This document shows, piece by piece, positions 53,479 through 62,124 of a stretch of 64,000 nucleotides of DNA (position 1 is its first letter; every line of letters starts with the position of its first letter). The notes beneath the pieces were generated by a model that ran no database searches, was not told the DNA's origin, and saw only the letters and a program-made list of their open reading frames with translations. The DNA comes from Lysobacterales bacterium. GTDB lineage: Bacteria > Pseudomonadota > Gammaproteobacteria > Xanthomonadales > SZUA-5. Position numbers and translations under genes: made by a program. The DNA is taken from contig JALHMG010000001.1 in the NCBI GenBank assembly GCA_022844135.1, forward strand, positions 182,249-246,248. Reading direction: 5' to 3'.

Positions 53479-53895
53479 TCAGCGCGGCGCCTGGACAGAA
53501 GGCGCCGGCAATCGCTCCAGCACGCCTTTGCGCTTGACGATGTTCTTGTAGTCCCACTGGATCGTCCGCGCCTTCTCCAGCCAACGCTTCAAGTCAGCCT
53601 CGCTCACGGCCGCGGCGGCGTTGTAGAACACCGAAGCATCCTTGAACGTCTTGCCCACCACATTCAACCCCGCCTCCCCAAAGTCCGCGCCACTCCAGAA
53701 CATCAGCCGGATACCCGGCTTCTGCCGGCTATACCCCGCCACCGGATTGCCATCCAGGAACCACACCGGATGCCCATGCCACAACTTGTTCTGTGCGTCC
53801 GGCAGATAGCGGTCGATCGTTTCCGCCAGCAGCGCGCAGATTTCGCGATGCGGCGGGTTTTGGTGCTGGTTGTAGAGGTGGGTGTTGGGGTGCAT
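53479..53895 (-). CDS. DUF1801-family protein
   Basis: 138 aa. LAETIDRYLPDAQNKLWHGHP, VWFLDGNPVAGYSRQKPGIR, LMFWSGADFG and the C-terminal LKRWLEKARTIQWDYKNI fit the DUF1801 (YdhG-like, frataxin-type) fold. Function unknown. The tail SVQAPR is variable. Convergent with the MbtH-domain gene. Confidence 0.82.
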   Translation of the reverse strand: MHPNTHLYNQHQNPPHREICALLAETIDRYLPDAQNKLWHGHPVWFLDGNPVAGYSRQKPGIRLMFWSGADFGEAGLNVVGKTFKDASVFYNAAAAVSEADLKRWLEKARTIQWDYKNIVKRKGVLERLPAPSVQAPR

Positions 53896-54152
53896 GGGGG
53901 GATTTCTGCCTCTAGTGAACAGGAAGAACAGCGAACCCAGATCAAAAATGCCACCTCTATGCGCAAGCTTAAGTGGAAAGAATCACAGACTTGGTCCGAA
54001 GTTTAGAAGGCTTTCTCATCCACGCAATTTTAAGTCTGCCTATTTTTGGAAGGCAATAACCACATTGAGGCTGGAACCCAGGTCTTGCGAATCAGCGACT
54101 TGCAGGCGTAGCCTTCGTGTCGGCTACTTTTAGTTATGAACAGGGAGGGCAC

Positions 54153-54713
54153 GTGGAAGCTGACAGGATCTACTTCAAAGACAATCCTTGGCCTGAGGGG
54201 CACCCAGTCAAGGAATTCACGTGGTCAGCCAAGGAAGTAGACGGCGATGTATGGTTCGACATGCATCTCAAGTCGGCTGACTACTACACAGAACGTTATA
54301 TTGAAGATGACGACGATGCAGATTATCCATCGGGCTGGGCAGCGCCGATCGTATGGGGCAACTACCACGCTTGCACTTTATCTTCGAATTACTGGCATGA
54401 TGGTGGATTCAGACTTTGCGCGAAGGCGGACTACACGCCTGATTTCTTGGACGGTCTTGAGGTAGAGGTGGACCCCAGCCCTGAAGCTATAGAAGAGTGG
54501 GATGACCTCGCATTCCACATATACCTACTAGGGCATGATGCGGTGGCCAGGCACAGGATTCGGTTTGAACGGATTGGTACTACGACGCGTTTCAAGATTA
54601 TCTGGTCAGGCCTGATTGCCCAGGCCTACGTCGGAGACTACGACTTTAAGCACGAATTCTCTGTTATTGTTTCGTCCGCTGAGTTTCCAGAGCTCGAAGC
54701 GAAAGTCATATAA
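54153..54713 (+). CDS. Hypothetical protein of lower GC
   Basis: 186 aa from a GTG preceded by GGGAGGG; a GTG at 54117 would add 12 residues. No family recognised. It is acidic and beta-rich ([51 protein letters not shown] strand near the end). Composition is less GC-rich than the core genes, suggesting acquisition. The gap 53896-54152 shows no gene. Confidence 0.55.
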   Translation: MEADRIYFKDNPWPEGHPVKEFTWSAKEVDGDVWFDMHLKSADYYTERYIEDDDDADYPSGWAAPIVWGNYHACTLSSNYWHDGGFRLCAKADYTPDFLDGLEVEVDPSPEAIEEWDDLAFHIYLLGHDAVARHRIRFERIGTTTRFKIIWSGLIAQAYVGDYDFKHEFSVIVSSAEFPELEAKVI

Positions 54714-54849
54714 CAACAGATTGAAGCGGACGGATTCGCCGGGGCTCCAAATAATGCCATTTCGCAGCGTGGCCGAGTCAGCAAGTGACCCGACACCCGA
54801 TATGGCCAGGCAATTGCACCGATTTGAGACTTGGTTCGAGACTGCGCTA

Positions 54850-55285
54850 CATCCTCGAACACGACCGCACCGCCACCAGCGGCACCGTCACGCGGGAGAT
54901 CCCGCTCGACCAGTTCCCCAGCCCGGCCGAACTCTGGGCCCGCTACCGCGCCGCGAAAGGTTTCACGCCAGAGCAGGAATCGAATACTTCGGCGACCCGG
55001 TCTACACCTACTCGCTGCGCCAGGGCATCTCCGACGGCTTTCTCGCGCCGTACAAAGTGGTGCGCATCGGCATCGACAAGGACAACCTCGACGGCTGGCG
55101 CCCGGAAATCGGCCAGACCGATAAGTACGGCAACACCCATCGAAGACCGCGAGTACAACGACAGCGACTACGACCGCCATCTGATTCTGGAAAAGCGCAC
55201 CACGCGAGCAGCCTGTCGAGCCTTCAACGCGAAGTGCGCGGTGCGGCTGGGCGAATGGATGCAGGGCGCGGCGCGCAGGCAATGA
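54850..55285 (+). pseudogene. Remnant of type I restriction subunit HsdR
   Basis: Three frames together give HsdR-like pieces: [20 protein letters not shown] at 54894-54955, [20 protein letters not shown] and [20 protein letters not shown] at 54986-55098, then [20 protein letters not shown] at 55138-55195. In intact HsdR these blocks are far apart, so large parts, including the helicase motifs, are lost, and frameshifts separate what is left. No hsdM or hsdS is present. Confidence 0.78.
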
Positions 55286-55411
55286 TTCTTCCGTTGCCTC
55301 GGAAGTCGGGTTTTAGAATGCGCGTCGTCGGACGGATACCTTTGCAGGGAATGTCGATCACCCGCATGATGTACCGGGCGATGATTGGCCTAAACAACGC
55401 AGGAACAAGCA

Positions 55412-55861
55412 ATGAACATTCTCGAACAAGCGCTGGAGGCTAAACGCCTGAAGCAGGAGCTGGACGACACTGCGGAGCGCGCTCAGGCGGCGAAGGAAAG
55501 CAGCAGGCGCACCTTGTTTTTTGATGAGTTCGACGCCCGAATCAGAGACATTAGGCCCGTCCTTGAGAAGTTCCTCGTCGACGCAAACGGTCTCGGATTC
55601 GAAGCGCAAATCAAAGAGACGCGTCCTCTCCATGTAATCGGGCTATCCCTTGAGCCGGACAGACAAAGATATCCTTTTTCTGTGGGTGGGCCTTATGAGC
55701 TTACGATTACGCCGGACCCGCAGGCGGGGTCCGTGCGAATCACTAGCTACGCAGAAACTGGCTTCGCTGAAACGATAGTTTCCCGCCAACTGACCGTTGA
55801 ATACATTAACGTTTTGCTTCGGAAATTCAGTGACGGGATCGCAGAACACTTGACCAGATAG
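55412..55861 (+). CDS. Hypothetical protein
   Basis: 149 aa, not recognised. An N-terminal coiled coil (residues 5-35, [20 protein letters not shown]) is followed by a compact alpha/beta part ([20 protein letters not shown]). AGGAAC lies before the ATG. Base composition is lower in GC than the core genes. Confidence 0.55.
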   Translation: MNILEQALEAKRLKQELDDTAERAQAAKESSRRTLFFDEFDARIRDIRPVLEKFLVDANGLGFEAQIKETRPLHVIGLSLEPDRQRYPFSVGGPYELTITPDPQAGSVRITSYAETGFAETIVSRQLTVEYINVLLRKFSDGIAEHLTR

Positions 55862-56233
55862 CTTCATTTCGCCACCATGGCGACTTATGGTGAGACTCCG
55901 CTTGCAAGCCAAAACGACGACAACCATTCATCGAACTTCCAAGCAGCACATTTGGCCGTCGAGATGTTCAGACGCCTGAAAGTAGTTATGGAAGTAAGGT
56001 GGCACAAAAGAGTCCACAAAAGAGACACCCAGTTTTTGAAGTGCGCACGAAGTGGCGGAAGAAACAAACATCCAGTTTCCGTCGAGACGAGGCACGCTTC
56101 ACGCAATCACTGGTAGTATGGGAGGATACTTTCCACCACAGATCGGACGCCGAATTGCTAACGTTAACCGCCGTGTCGGGCTACAGAAAGGGAGCTGTGC
56201 CCACTCCGTCACTTGAGGAACGGGACATTTACA
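55862..56233. other. Gene-free stretch
   Basis: No coding region, repeat or RNA structure can be supported here; reading frames are short and lack family features. Two short copies of AAAAGAG(T/A)C(C/A)AC... near 56007-56030 are the only visible local repetition. Confidence 0.5.
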
Positions 56234-56842
56234 ATGAAGTCTAGTCAGCCAGGGGAACACTATCTACAGAGTGAGTTGATACTCCGGGAGTACGATCAAG
56301 CTTGGCAGCATTACAGACATCTTGAAAACGACAGATCAATAACACTTGGGTTTTTCTTCACGGTAACTCTAACGGCAGCCGGCTGGCTGGGCAAGATCGG
56401 TGTTGATCACGAGAGATTGTTAATGTCGCTGTTCGTCGTCTTTGTCGTAGGAGGACTCTCGTTGCTGGTTGCTATTAGGGTTGCGCGCATAAACATCCTT
56501 TGCCTACATTATGACAGCGTTATTAAGTTCATTCGTAAGAAGGCGTACGGTAAGGACTTCGGGCACTACAACCTCTCTTTGAACGCCCATTCCAGCAGAC
56601 CGGTTCTATCGTCGAAGTTCTCTGCCATTGTAATGTCGTCTCCGCCGTGGTTTGAGGTTTCGTGCGCGGCGACTTATCTGGTTTCTGCCGGACTCGGCAT
56701 TTGGAATTTCGCTTCTCTTGGGCAGCTTGAGAGGTTCCTGGCGCTCATTTTGTCCTTAGCTCTGTTGGCTTTTGCGCTCACATGCGCTGTCAGGCTCAAT
56801 GCCGCATCAAAACAAGCCGAAAAAGCAGTCACACCTCCTTGA
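56234..56842 (+). CDS. Hypothetical four-helix membrane protein
   Basis: 202 aa. Helices at about 37-58 (SITLGFFFTVTLTAAGWLG), 68-88 (MSLFVVFVVGGLSLLVAI), 147-165 and 170-190. The arrangement of two pairs with a cytoplasmic loop is reminiscent of small effectors of phage-defence loci, but no family is recognised. Lower GC than core genes. It lies upstream of the lysozyme remnant and the IetAS-like pair. Confidence 0.55.
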   Translation: MKSSQPGEHYLQSELILREYDQAWQHYRHLENDRSITLGFFFTVTLTAAGWLGKIGVDHERLLMSLFVVFVVGGLSLLVAIRVARINILCLHYDSVIKFIRKKAYGKDFGHYNLSLNAHSSRPVLSSKFSAIVMSSPPWFEVSCAATYLVSAGLGIWNFASLGQLERFLALILSLALLAFALTCAVRLNAASKQAEKAVTPP

Positions 56843-56928
56843 GTCAGACGGTGTAAAAAAGCGGCGAAAAGTGGCTGTCTCGGATCTCCTGATCTCCTTT
56901 GCGGGGCCTGATTCGGACTTGAGCAGTG

Positions 56929-57150
56929 CTAGCGTGAAGTGAACAGGTCGATCTCTGTTTGGCGTCTGGCTAATAAGAGTTCATGCAGCACTTTGCCGCC
57001 AACATAGATCCATCTACGCAGCTCATGGACTGCGCTCGGCCGGTCGCGTTAGTTGATGACCCGCAGCGTTGAGACATGCGGTCGCCCGGCCCCGAGATTG
57101 AGGGTGAAGTTGACGATGGCCTCGAATCGACTTTCGGCCCGGTCGCGAGC
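56929..57150 (-). pseudogene. Remnant of phage-type lysozyme (GH24 endolysin)
   Basis: The minus-strand frame reads ESRFEAIVNFTLNLGAGRPH, VSTLRVIN, a TAA near 57047, then AVHELRRWIYVGGKVLHELL and LARRQTEIDLFTSR to a TAG at 56929. That is the C-terminal half of T4/lambdoid-type lysozymes (FxALVSFxFNxGxG ... RRRxAExxLF). The N-terminal half with the catalytic Glu is missing; ietS ends 18 bp away. It indicates a former prophage. The rest of 56843-57167 shows nothing. Confidence 0.72.
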
Positions 57151-57167
57151 ACCGGGCAGAGACAGGA

Positions 57168-59390
57168 TTAAACTCGAATCGGCAACGTCACCTTCGGTTG
57201 GATGGGCACCAGCGTCTTCGCATAGGCACGAAGGATTTCGTTGTAGATGTCTGCATGTTTGGGCGCTTCGACCGTAATGATCAAGGCGTAGCGAATTTTT
57301 TCGCCGTTGGTCGTTGGCCCACCAGCTTCTCGGGCGTTGTAGTGGATGTCGAACACTGGGTTGTCGAGGCTGCTACCCCGCATGGATTTGTTGCCGTGCA
57401 GAACAGTCTCCCACTTGCCCATGTCGGAGCGACGCTCTTCCTCCGTAGCGTACTTCTTCATGCTGAAGAATCCCTTTGTGTCGGCGTTGGCCTTGCCTTC
57501 CTTGACCTTCTTGTCACTGGGGCGGAACACAACTTCCAAGCCAGCGCGCGTGTAGGCGACAGCATCTTGCGGGTCTGTAGGCGACGCATAGCAGAAAGTC
57601 GCCTTTAGCCGAATGTTGCCTTTTAGGCCGCCTACGGGTAAGGGAAGTGTGGCGCGCAGGAACTTGCCTGGCTTCAACTCACCCTGATAGACCACTCTTG
57701 CCACGCCAGTCGGGCAAGCGATGACCTCCATCAGATCTTCCGGAATCTTGCCCCAGCCCACTTCGAGCTTGTCGTGGGTGGATGAATCGGCGGCGTGAAC
57801 GAGCAGAGCCTTGATGGCCAGCGGGGTCAAATCCGAACCGAGGATCGCTCGAACACCGACGGCATTGCGCAACAGGTACGGGGACGCAAAGCTGGTGCCC
57901 AACTGCGGGACCAGGATTGGCTTTGTGCCTGCTCCCAGCACATGGAAGTACTTGGAGCTGGCAGCATCGCCACCAAAAGCCATGAGGTCAGGTTTCACCA
58001 CGCCGGGACTACGCCCAGGCCCAATGGCGCTGTAGGCGGCGCGCGACCACGTCGCATCCACGTTATCCGCAGCACCCACCGACAATGCGTTGACGCAGTC
58101 CGAGGGCACCTGCACACGGGCATTGCCCACCGAGCGATCCATTTCGCCGTTGTTGCCAACGGCAACGGTCATCAATGTGTCGCCATCGCTTAGCAGATCA
58201 TCAATCACCGATGTCCAGGCATGCACATCTGTGTCCTCAATCGGAAGATCGGGCCCCAGACTGAGGTTGAGGAATTGGTATTGGCGTGAAAGGAGCACTT
58301 CTTCGACCAGTCCCAGAGTGCGGTACAGCTCGAGGGGATCTTCCGATTCAGCCTCTCGATCCAAAACGCGCAGGTGGTCGACGTAGGAATACGGACGTGC
58401 CGCAGTACTGTTCGGGGCGATTGGACCGAAAAGGAATGCCGATGTCACGCCGAGGCCATGCTCCAATCCGCTCGGGTCGTCCGCCGCGTTTTCATCCAGT
58501 GCTCGATAGGTTCGCAACCACGGAGCAATGCTGTGTTGCTCGGGAAGACCGCCGTCGAGGATGGCCACCTTGGGCTCGGATGACAGGGGTTGTTCCGTCG
58601 GCAGGCTGCACGCCACTCTAACGCTCGCAGAGCGCTGCACCGGGCGCATGCCACGCAGTTGCGGCATGGGACGAATCACGCGCACAAGGGTGAATTCAGC
58701 CAAACGCTTGATGTTTTGGTGCGAACTCTCGGCCGGGAGGAACCACAGGTTACCCGCTCTGAACGCTAGGTCGGAATGGATCGTTACACCAACATCGGCC
58801 GCGTACTTGATGAACGCACGTTGCACGAACCGGTCGTTATCACCGGGAAGTAGATGGATACCCACCTCGAAGAAGCGATCCTTCGTCTTGCCCATCGAGA
58901 CGATGCGATCTTTCGGCTCAAAGGCGGAAATCCGCTCGATATGCGACAGATCCTTTGCTTCGTTCGACCCTTCGACCAACTGCGCTGCCCAGCCCTTCAA
59001 CCGGCGGAACGTTTGGCGTTGTCCCACAACGAAAAGCTCGGTAGTGGCCGATTCGCGCGGTGCACCCTTCTTCGACCAGCCCTCAGGAGTGAGTTTGACG
59101 GCTCTGCTACCGACCGACTCAAGACCTGCGCTCCGTAGCATCGCCACCGGAAAGAAGGAGCGCGCGATGTAGCTCGGATTGAGCGTGAGACGAGCCACAC
59201 CCAGATCTCCAGGGCACGATTTGTCGGGCAGGCTATCGAGGTTCGCCGCCACTTCGGCGAACTGCGGCATCAGTCGGCTCTTCGCTTGCTGCAACGTGTA
59301 CACCTGGGCCTTGTCCATGCCACGTTTGGGACCCTTGATTTCGCGCGTCAGCAATTCGCCGCGCCCGATCAGAAAGTTGGTCTGGCTCAT
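57168..59390 (-). CDS. ietS: Subtilisin-like protease of IetAS-type defence pair
   Basis: 740 aa with no signal peptide, so cytoplasmic. The S8 triad is D279 (KVAILDGGLPEQHS), H311 (SGLEHGLGVTSAFL) and S500 (LGTSFASPYLL), with the oxyanion Asn in VAVGNNGEMD (about 413). A 270-residue N-terminal region and a 200-residue C-terminal beta domain frame it. It overlaps the AAA-ATPase gene by 4 nt. AAA-ATPase plus cytoplasmic subtilase is the layout of IetAS, reported as antiphage in the Gao et al. 2020 screen; assignment here rests on architecture. Confidence 0.85.
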   Translation of the reverse strand: MSQTNFLIGRGELLTREIKGPKRGMDKAQVYTLQQAKSRLMPQFAEVAANLDSLPDKSCPGDLGVARLTLNPSYIARSFFPVAMLRSAGLESVGSRAVKLTPEGWSKKGAPRESATTELFVVGQRQTFRRLKGWAAQLVEGSNEAKDLSHIERISAFEPKDRIVSMGKTKDRFFEVGIHLLPGDNDRFVQRAFIKYAADVGVTIHSDLAFRAGNLWFLPAESSHQNIKRLAEFTLVRVIRPMPQLRGMRPVQRSASVRVACSLPTEQPLSSEPKVAILDGGLPEQHSIAPWLRTYRALDENAADDPSGLEHGLGVTSAFLFGPIAPNSTAARPYSYVDHLRVLDREAESEDPLELYRTLGLVEEVLLSRQYQFLNLSLGPDLPIEDTDVHAWTSVIDDLLSDGDTLMTVAVGNNGEMDRSVGNARVQVPSDCVNALSVGAADNVDATWSRAAYSAIGPGRSPGVVKPDLMAFGGDAASSKYFHVLGAGTKPILVPQLGTSFASPYLLRNAVGVRAILGSDLTPLAIKALLVHAADSSTHDKLEVGWGKIPEDLMEVIACPTGVARVVYQGELKPGKFLRATLPLPVGGLKGNIRLKATFCYASPTDPQDAVAYTRAGLEVVFRPSDKKVKEGKANADTKGFFSMKKYATEEERRSDMGKWETVLHGNKSMRGSSLDNPVFDIHYNAREAGGPTTNGEKIRYALIITVEAPKHADIYNEILRAYAKTLVPIQPKVTLPIRV

Positions 59391-60586
59391 GCCTCACGCA
59401 TCCGATTCTTGGGAACCATGGTCGAACTGTCGGTGGTGTACTTGCGAATGGTGTCCCGGCTGACTCCGGTGATGTCCGAGATACTGTGCTGGGACAGGCG
59501 CGTCCGCTTTGCCAGCAGCACTGCCATATCGATGCGGCCCTGCCGATCCAGCTGAATGGCGCGTGCCCTGATGAATTCCTCGATCAAGTCGGCATCCGGC
59601 GTTGTCCCCAACGCCACAGCACGCCGGAAGCGCTGTATCTCGCGCTCGATGTCGCTGAAGGATTGTCCTTGGAACGCGAACGCAAGAATCTCAATCCAGC
59701 GACCGAAAATGGCAAAGTCCGGCCCCAGATAGCGCTTAATGGCTTCTTTGACCGCTGCCGCTGCTGGCACCTTGAATTCCACAACCAGATCGAACCGTCG
59801 CCACAGTGCCGGATCGATTAATTCTGGGTGATTGGTGGCGGCTAGCAACAATCCGGTTGCTGGCCACTCGTCAACCTCCTGCAAGATCACGGTCACCAGC
59901 CGCTTGAGTTCACCGATGTCCGTTTCATCGCTGCGGCGTTTGGCAATTGCATCGATCTCATCCAGCAACAGTACGCAGGGAGTACGCTTGGCGAAATCCA
60001 GCGCCGCTCGCAAGTTGCTGCCACTGCGTCCAAGTAGGCTGCTCATCACGGCTGTCAGATCGAGGGCATACAACGGTACGCCCAGTTGGCCGGCCAACCA
60101 ACGCGCCGTCAACGTCTTACCGACGCCCGGTTGACCGACGAAGATGGCAGAACGCGTCGGGGTCAATCCCAGCGAGGTAAGGCGGGCAGTTTGTTTGCGC
60201 TCCTGGATCAGTTGCCCGAGCGACTCTTCCAGCTCTGCAGACAACAAGGGAGCCTCTCGATTCGGGGAGTCCCTGAAGATCTTCAACAGCGACAGGCGCG
60301 ACTCGTCATCCACAGGCAGCACTTGCTCCGGCAGCGACGGCGCGGTCGCCTTGCGCAACGGTGTCCCCGTTCGATGCGGCTTGGCGCGAAGAAACAGGTC
60401 CACCTGCTCAGCCAGCTCTGGCTCAGTACCTCGGTACTTTCTGACCAACCGTGCAGCGAAGAGTCGGACGTCCTCCGCTTGCTCTGCAAGCGCGAGTCGT
60501 ACAACCTGGGCTAAATCAGCCTTTAAACCTGTCAATTCGCCCATAAAGTCGCCAAATAATTGATTCAGATAGTGTTTGAAAAGCAC
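59387..60586 (-). CDS. ietA: AAA ATPase of IetAS-type defence pair
   Basis: 399 aa. The AAA core has Walker A GQPGVGKT (151-158), Walker B VLLLDEID (205-212), LLAATNHPEL and the arginine finger region DPALWRRFDLVVEF. The N-terminal 100 residues are helical. The C-terminal 60 residues include SQHSISDITGVSRDTIRKYT, a helix-turn-helix-like segment. It probably senses or unfolds a target and passes it to the protease. Start GTG at 60586; an ATG at 60544 is an alternative. Confidence 0.85.
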   Translation of the reverse strand: MLFKHYLNQLFGDFMGELTGLKADLAQVVRLALAEQAEDVRLFAARLVRKYRGTEPELAEQVDLFLRAKPHRTGTPLRKATAPSLPEQVLPVDDESRLSLLKIFRDSPNREAPLLSAELEESLGQLIQERKQTARLTSLGLTPTRSAIFVGQPGVGKTLTARWLAGQLGVPLYALDLTAVMSSLLGRSGSNLRAALDFAKRTPCVLLLDEIDAIAKRRSDETDIGELKRLVTVILQEVDEWPATGLLLAATNHPELIDPALWRRFDLVVEFKVPAAAAVKEAIKRYLGPDFAIFGRWIEILAFAFQGQSFSDIEREIQRFRRAVALGTTPDADLIEEFIRARAIQLDRQGRIDMAVLLAKRTRLSQHSISDITGVSRDTIRKYTTDSSTMVPKNRMREA

Positions 60587-60716
60587 TAGATCGGACTAGT
60601 TGTAGTCTCTCACACTTCTTGAAGCGAGTGAAGGAAGCCAGGATGCGAGCGCAAACTCTAGCGTCGACTAATCGTCGGTGGATGCCACTTCACTGACCCA
60701 CACTCGCAAAGCTGGC

Positions 60717-60809
<93 letters not shown>

Positions 60810-60929
60810 CCGGACAGCCATCGAATTGCGAGTCAATAGCCGTCTATCGGTCCTTCCGGCCTCAATGCGAAGTTTCTGGAGAGTAACTTCAGCGCACAAC
60901 CAACGCGCCCAGACGCCCGCGGCGTCAAG

Positions 60930-61206
60930 AATTCCGTGTGATCGCTTTCACCGGGTCGCAAGACTCTGGGCATAGCCGATGCCCTTGAGCCACTGCCGCT
61001 TTCACTCGGCGGCTTTGGCTTCCAGCGCTTCCACGATGGCGATGAGGCGCCAATAACCGGAGCCGATCCCTTTGACGTGGCCGGTCCATTGATCGGCACC
61101 GAGCCCAAGCCTGCTCAGCGCGCATGGTTCGCGCTCGTCCATCTTGCCGCGTTTGCCAGGCTTGATCTGGCGGCCGCTGAAGTCAACCAACTCGATTTAC
61201 TGGCGA
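60930..61206 (-). pseudogene. C-terminal remnant of a Y1/REP-associated transposase
   Basis: On the minus strand: LVDFSGRQIKPGKRGKMDER, then LSRLGLGADQWTGHVKGIGS and GYWRLIAIVEALEAKAAE, a TGA, and after a shift QWLKGIGYAQSLA. This resembles the C-terminal extension of Y1/REP-associated transposases (YLxLVDxTGRxxRxDKRG). The HUH catalytic domain is absent. It lies 47 bp from repeat copy C. Confidence 0.65.
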
Positions 61207-61252
61207 TTGCTCATCGCCAGTCGCGCAAAGGTGTCGCTGGCGGATTGCTGTG

Positions 61253-61505
61253 TAACCCGCGTCAGGCGGATTCCCGTGTAGGGTGGAACCCGCACACGCT
61301 TTATCGTGCGGATTCCACCGCCAGGCGAACGGCGCGACCGCCACGCGCACGGCACGATGGACGATGGTGTGTTGGTGGCGGGATGGCGAGGGCGCTTCAC
61401 CTTTACGTTTCGACGAACGAGGGTGCCGCGGTGCGAGCGGCGGAATCCGCGCGGGTGGATGGCGGCATGGTCATTTGTCTATGGCGCGCGGGTTCCGCCC
61501 TACTT
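61253..61505. repeat. Dispersed repeat family, copy C
   Basis: Starts AACCCGCGTCAGGCGGATTC and GTGTAGGGTGGAACCCGC as in copy A, then shares GATGGCGAGGGCGCTTCACC with copy B, and ends GCGCGGGTTCCGCCCTACTT. It lacks the CCATGCCAACGGCATG block of A and B. Confidence 0.85.
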
Positions 61506-61834
61506 GCGGAATGAGATGCCGGCACGGACGCGCGGCGCAATCGGCGTCGTGTCCTGCTCGTTGGGCAAGGCGGGGGATGGCCGTTGTCCCCGAGCTCTGT
61601 CCTTCCCTCCGTTCTCCGTCACAACCTCGGCTTGGTGATCTTGCAGGCGTCGCCGCTGCCTTCGCGCGGGCGGTAGATCTGCGCAAGGTCGGCGAACTCG
61701 CCGCTGAAGTCGGGGCATGCGGCGAGCCAGATTTAGTCTGGGCGCTCGTCGTTTGACCAGTCGCCGCCGATGGTGCGTCCGTCTGCGTCCAGTTCCAGCC
61801 AGTCATCGAGGTCGGCGCTGCTGAGTCCAGACAT
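61506..61834 (-). other. Degenerate coding remnant
   Basis: From an ATG at 61834 the minus strand reads a 33-codon frame (MSGLSSADLDDWLELDADGR ... SNDERPD) to a TAA, then continues in register IWLAACPDFSGEFADLAQIY to a TGA at about 61637. It looks like the broken tail of a protein but the family was not recognised. The stretch 61835-62124 shows no gene. Confidence 0.4.
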
Positions 61835-62124
61835 TCGCTAACCGCTGTTGAAACGTGCCGCCGCATTCGTCTGCAGCGATCGGCAATGTTCTCTGCCAAT
61901 CCATGGGCCGGCCGGCATCGCCGAATTTTTGGCCGAAGGCTGACCGCTGGCGCTCATAGGATGGGCTAGACAGGACGCAGGCTCTTGCCTTGGACGTCGT
62001 CGAACGAAGCCAATAATGACGATCAGTTTGGCCGGATCGGCGCTTGCATCGCCAACTTGGGTTGCTGCTCGAACATCGGGGCGATGTGGGAAGATTGCGC
62101 TAGTGAACGCCTGGACCAGGAATC

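Noticed and set aside
61506..61834. Intact small gene between repeat copy C and the cyclase
   Set aside because: Readable segments are separated by in-frame stops and no complete frame with a start signal exists.
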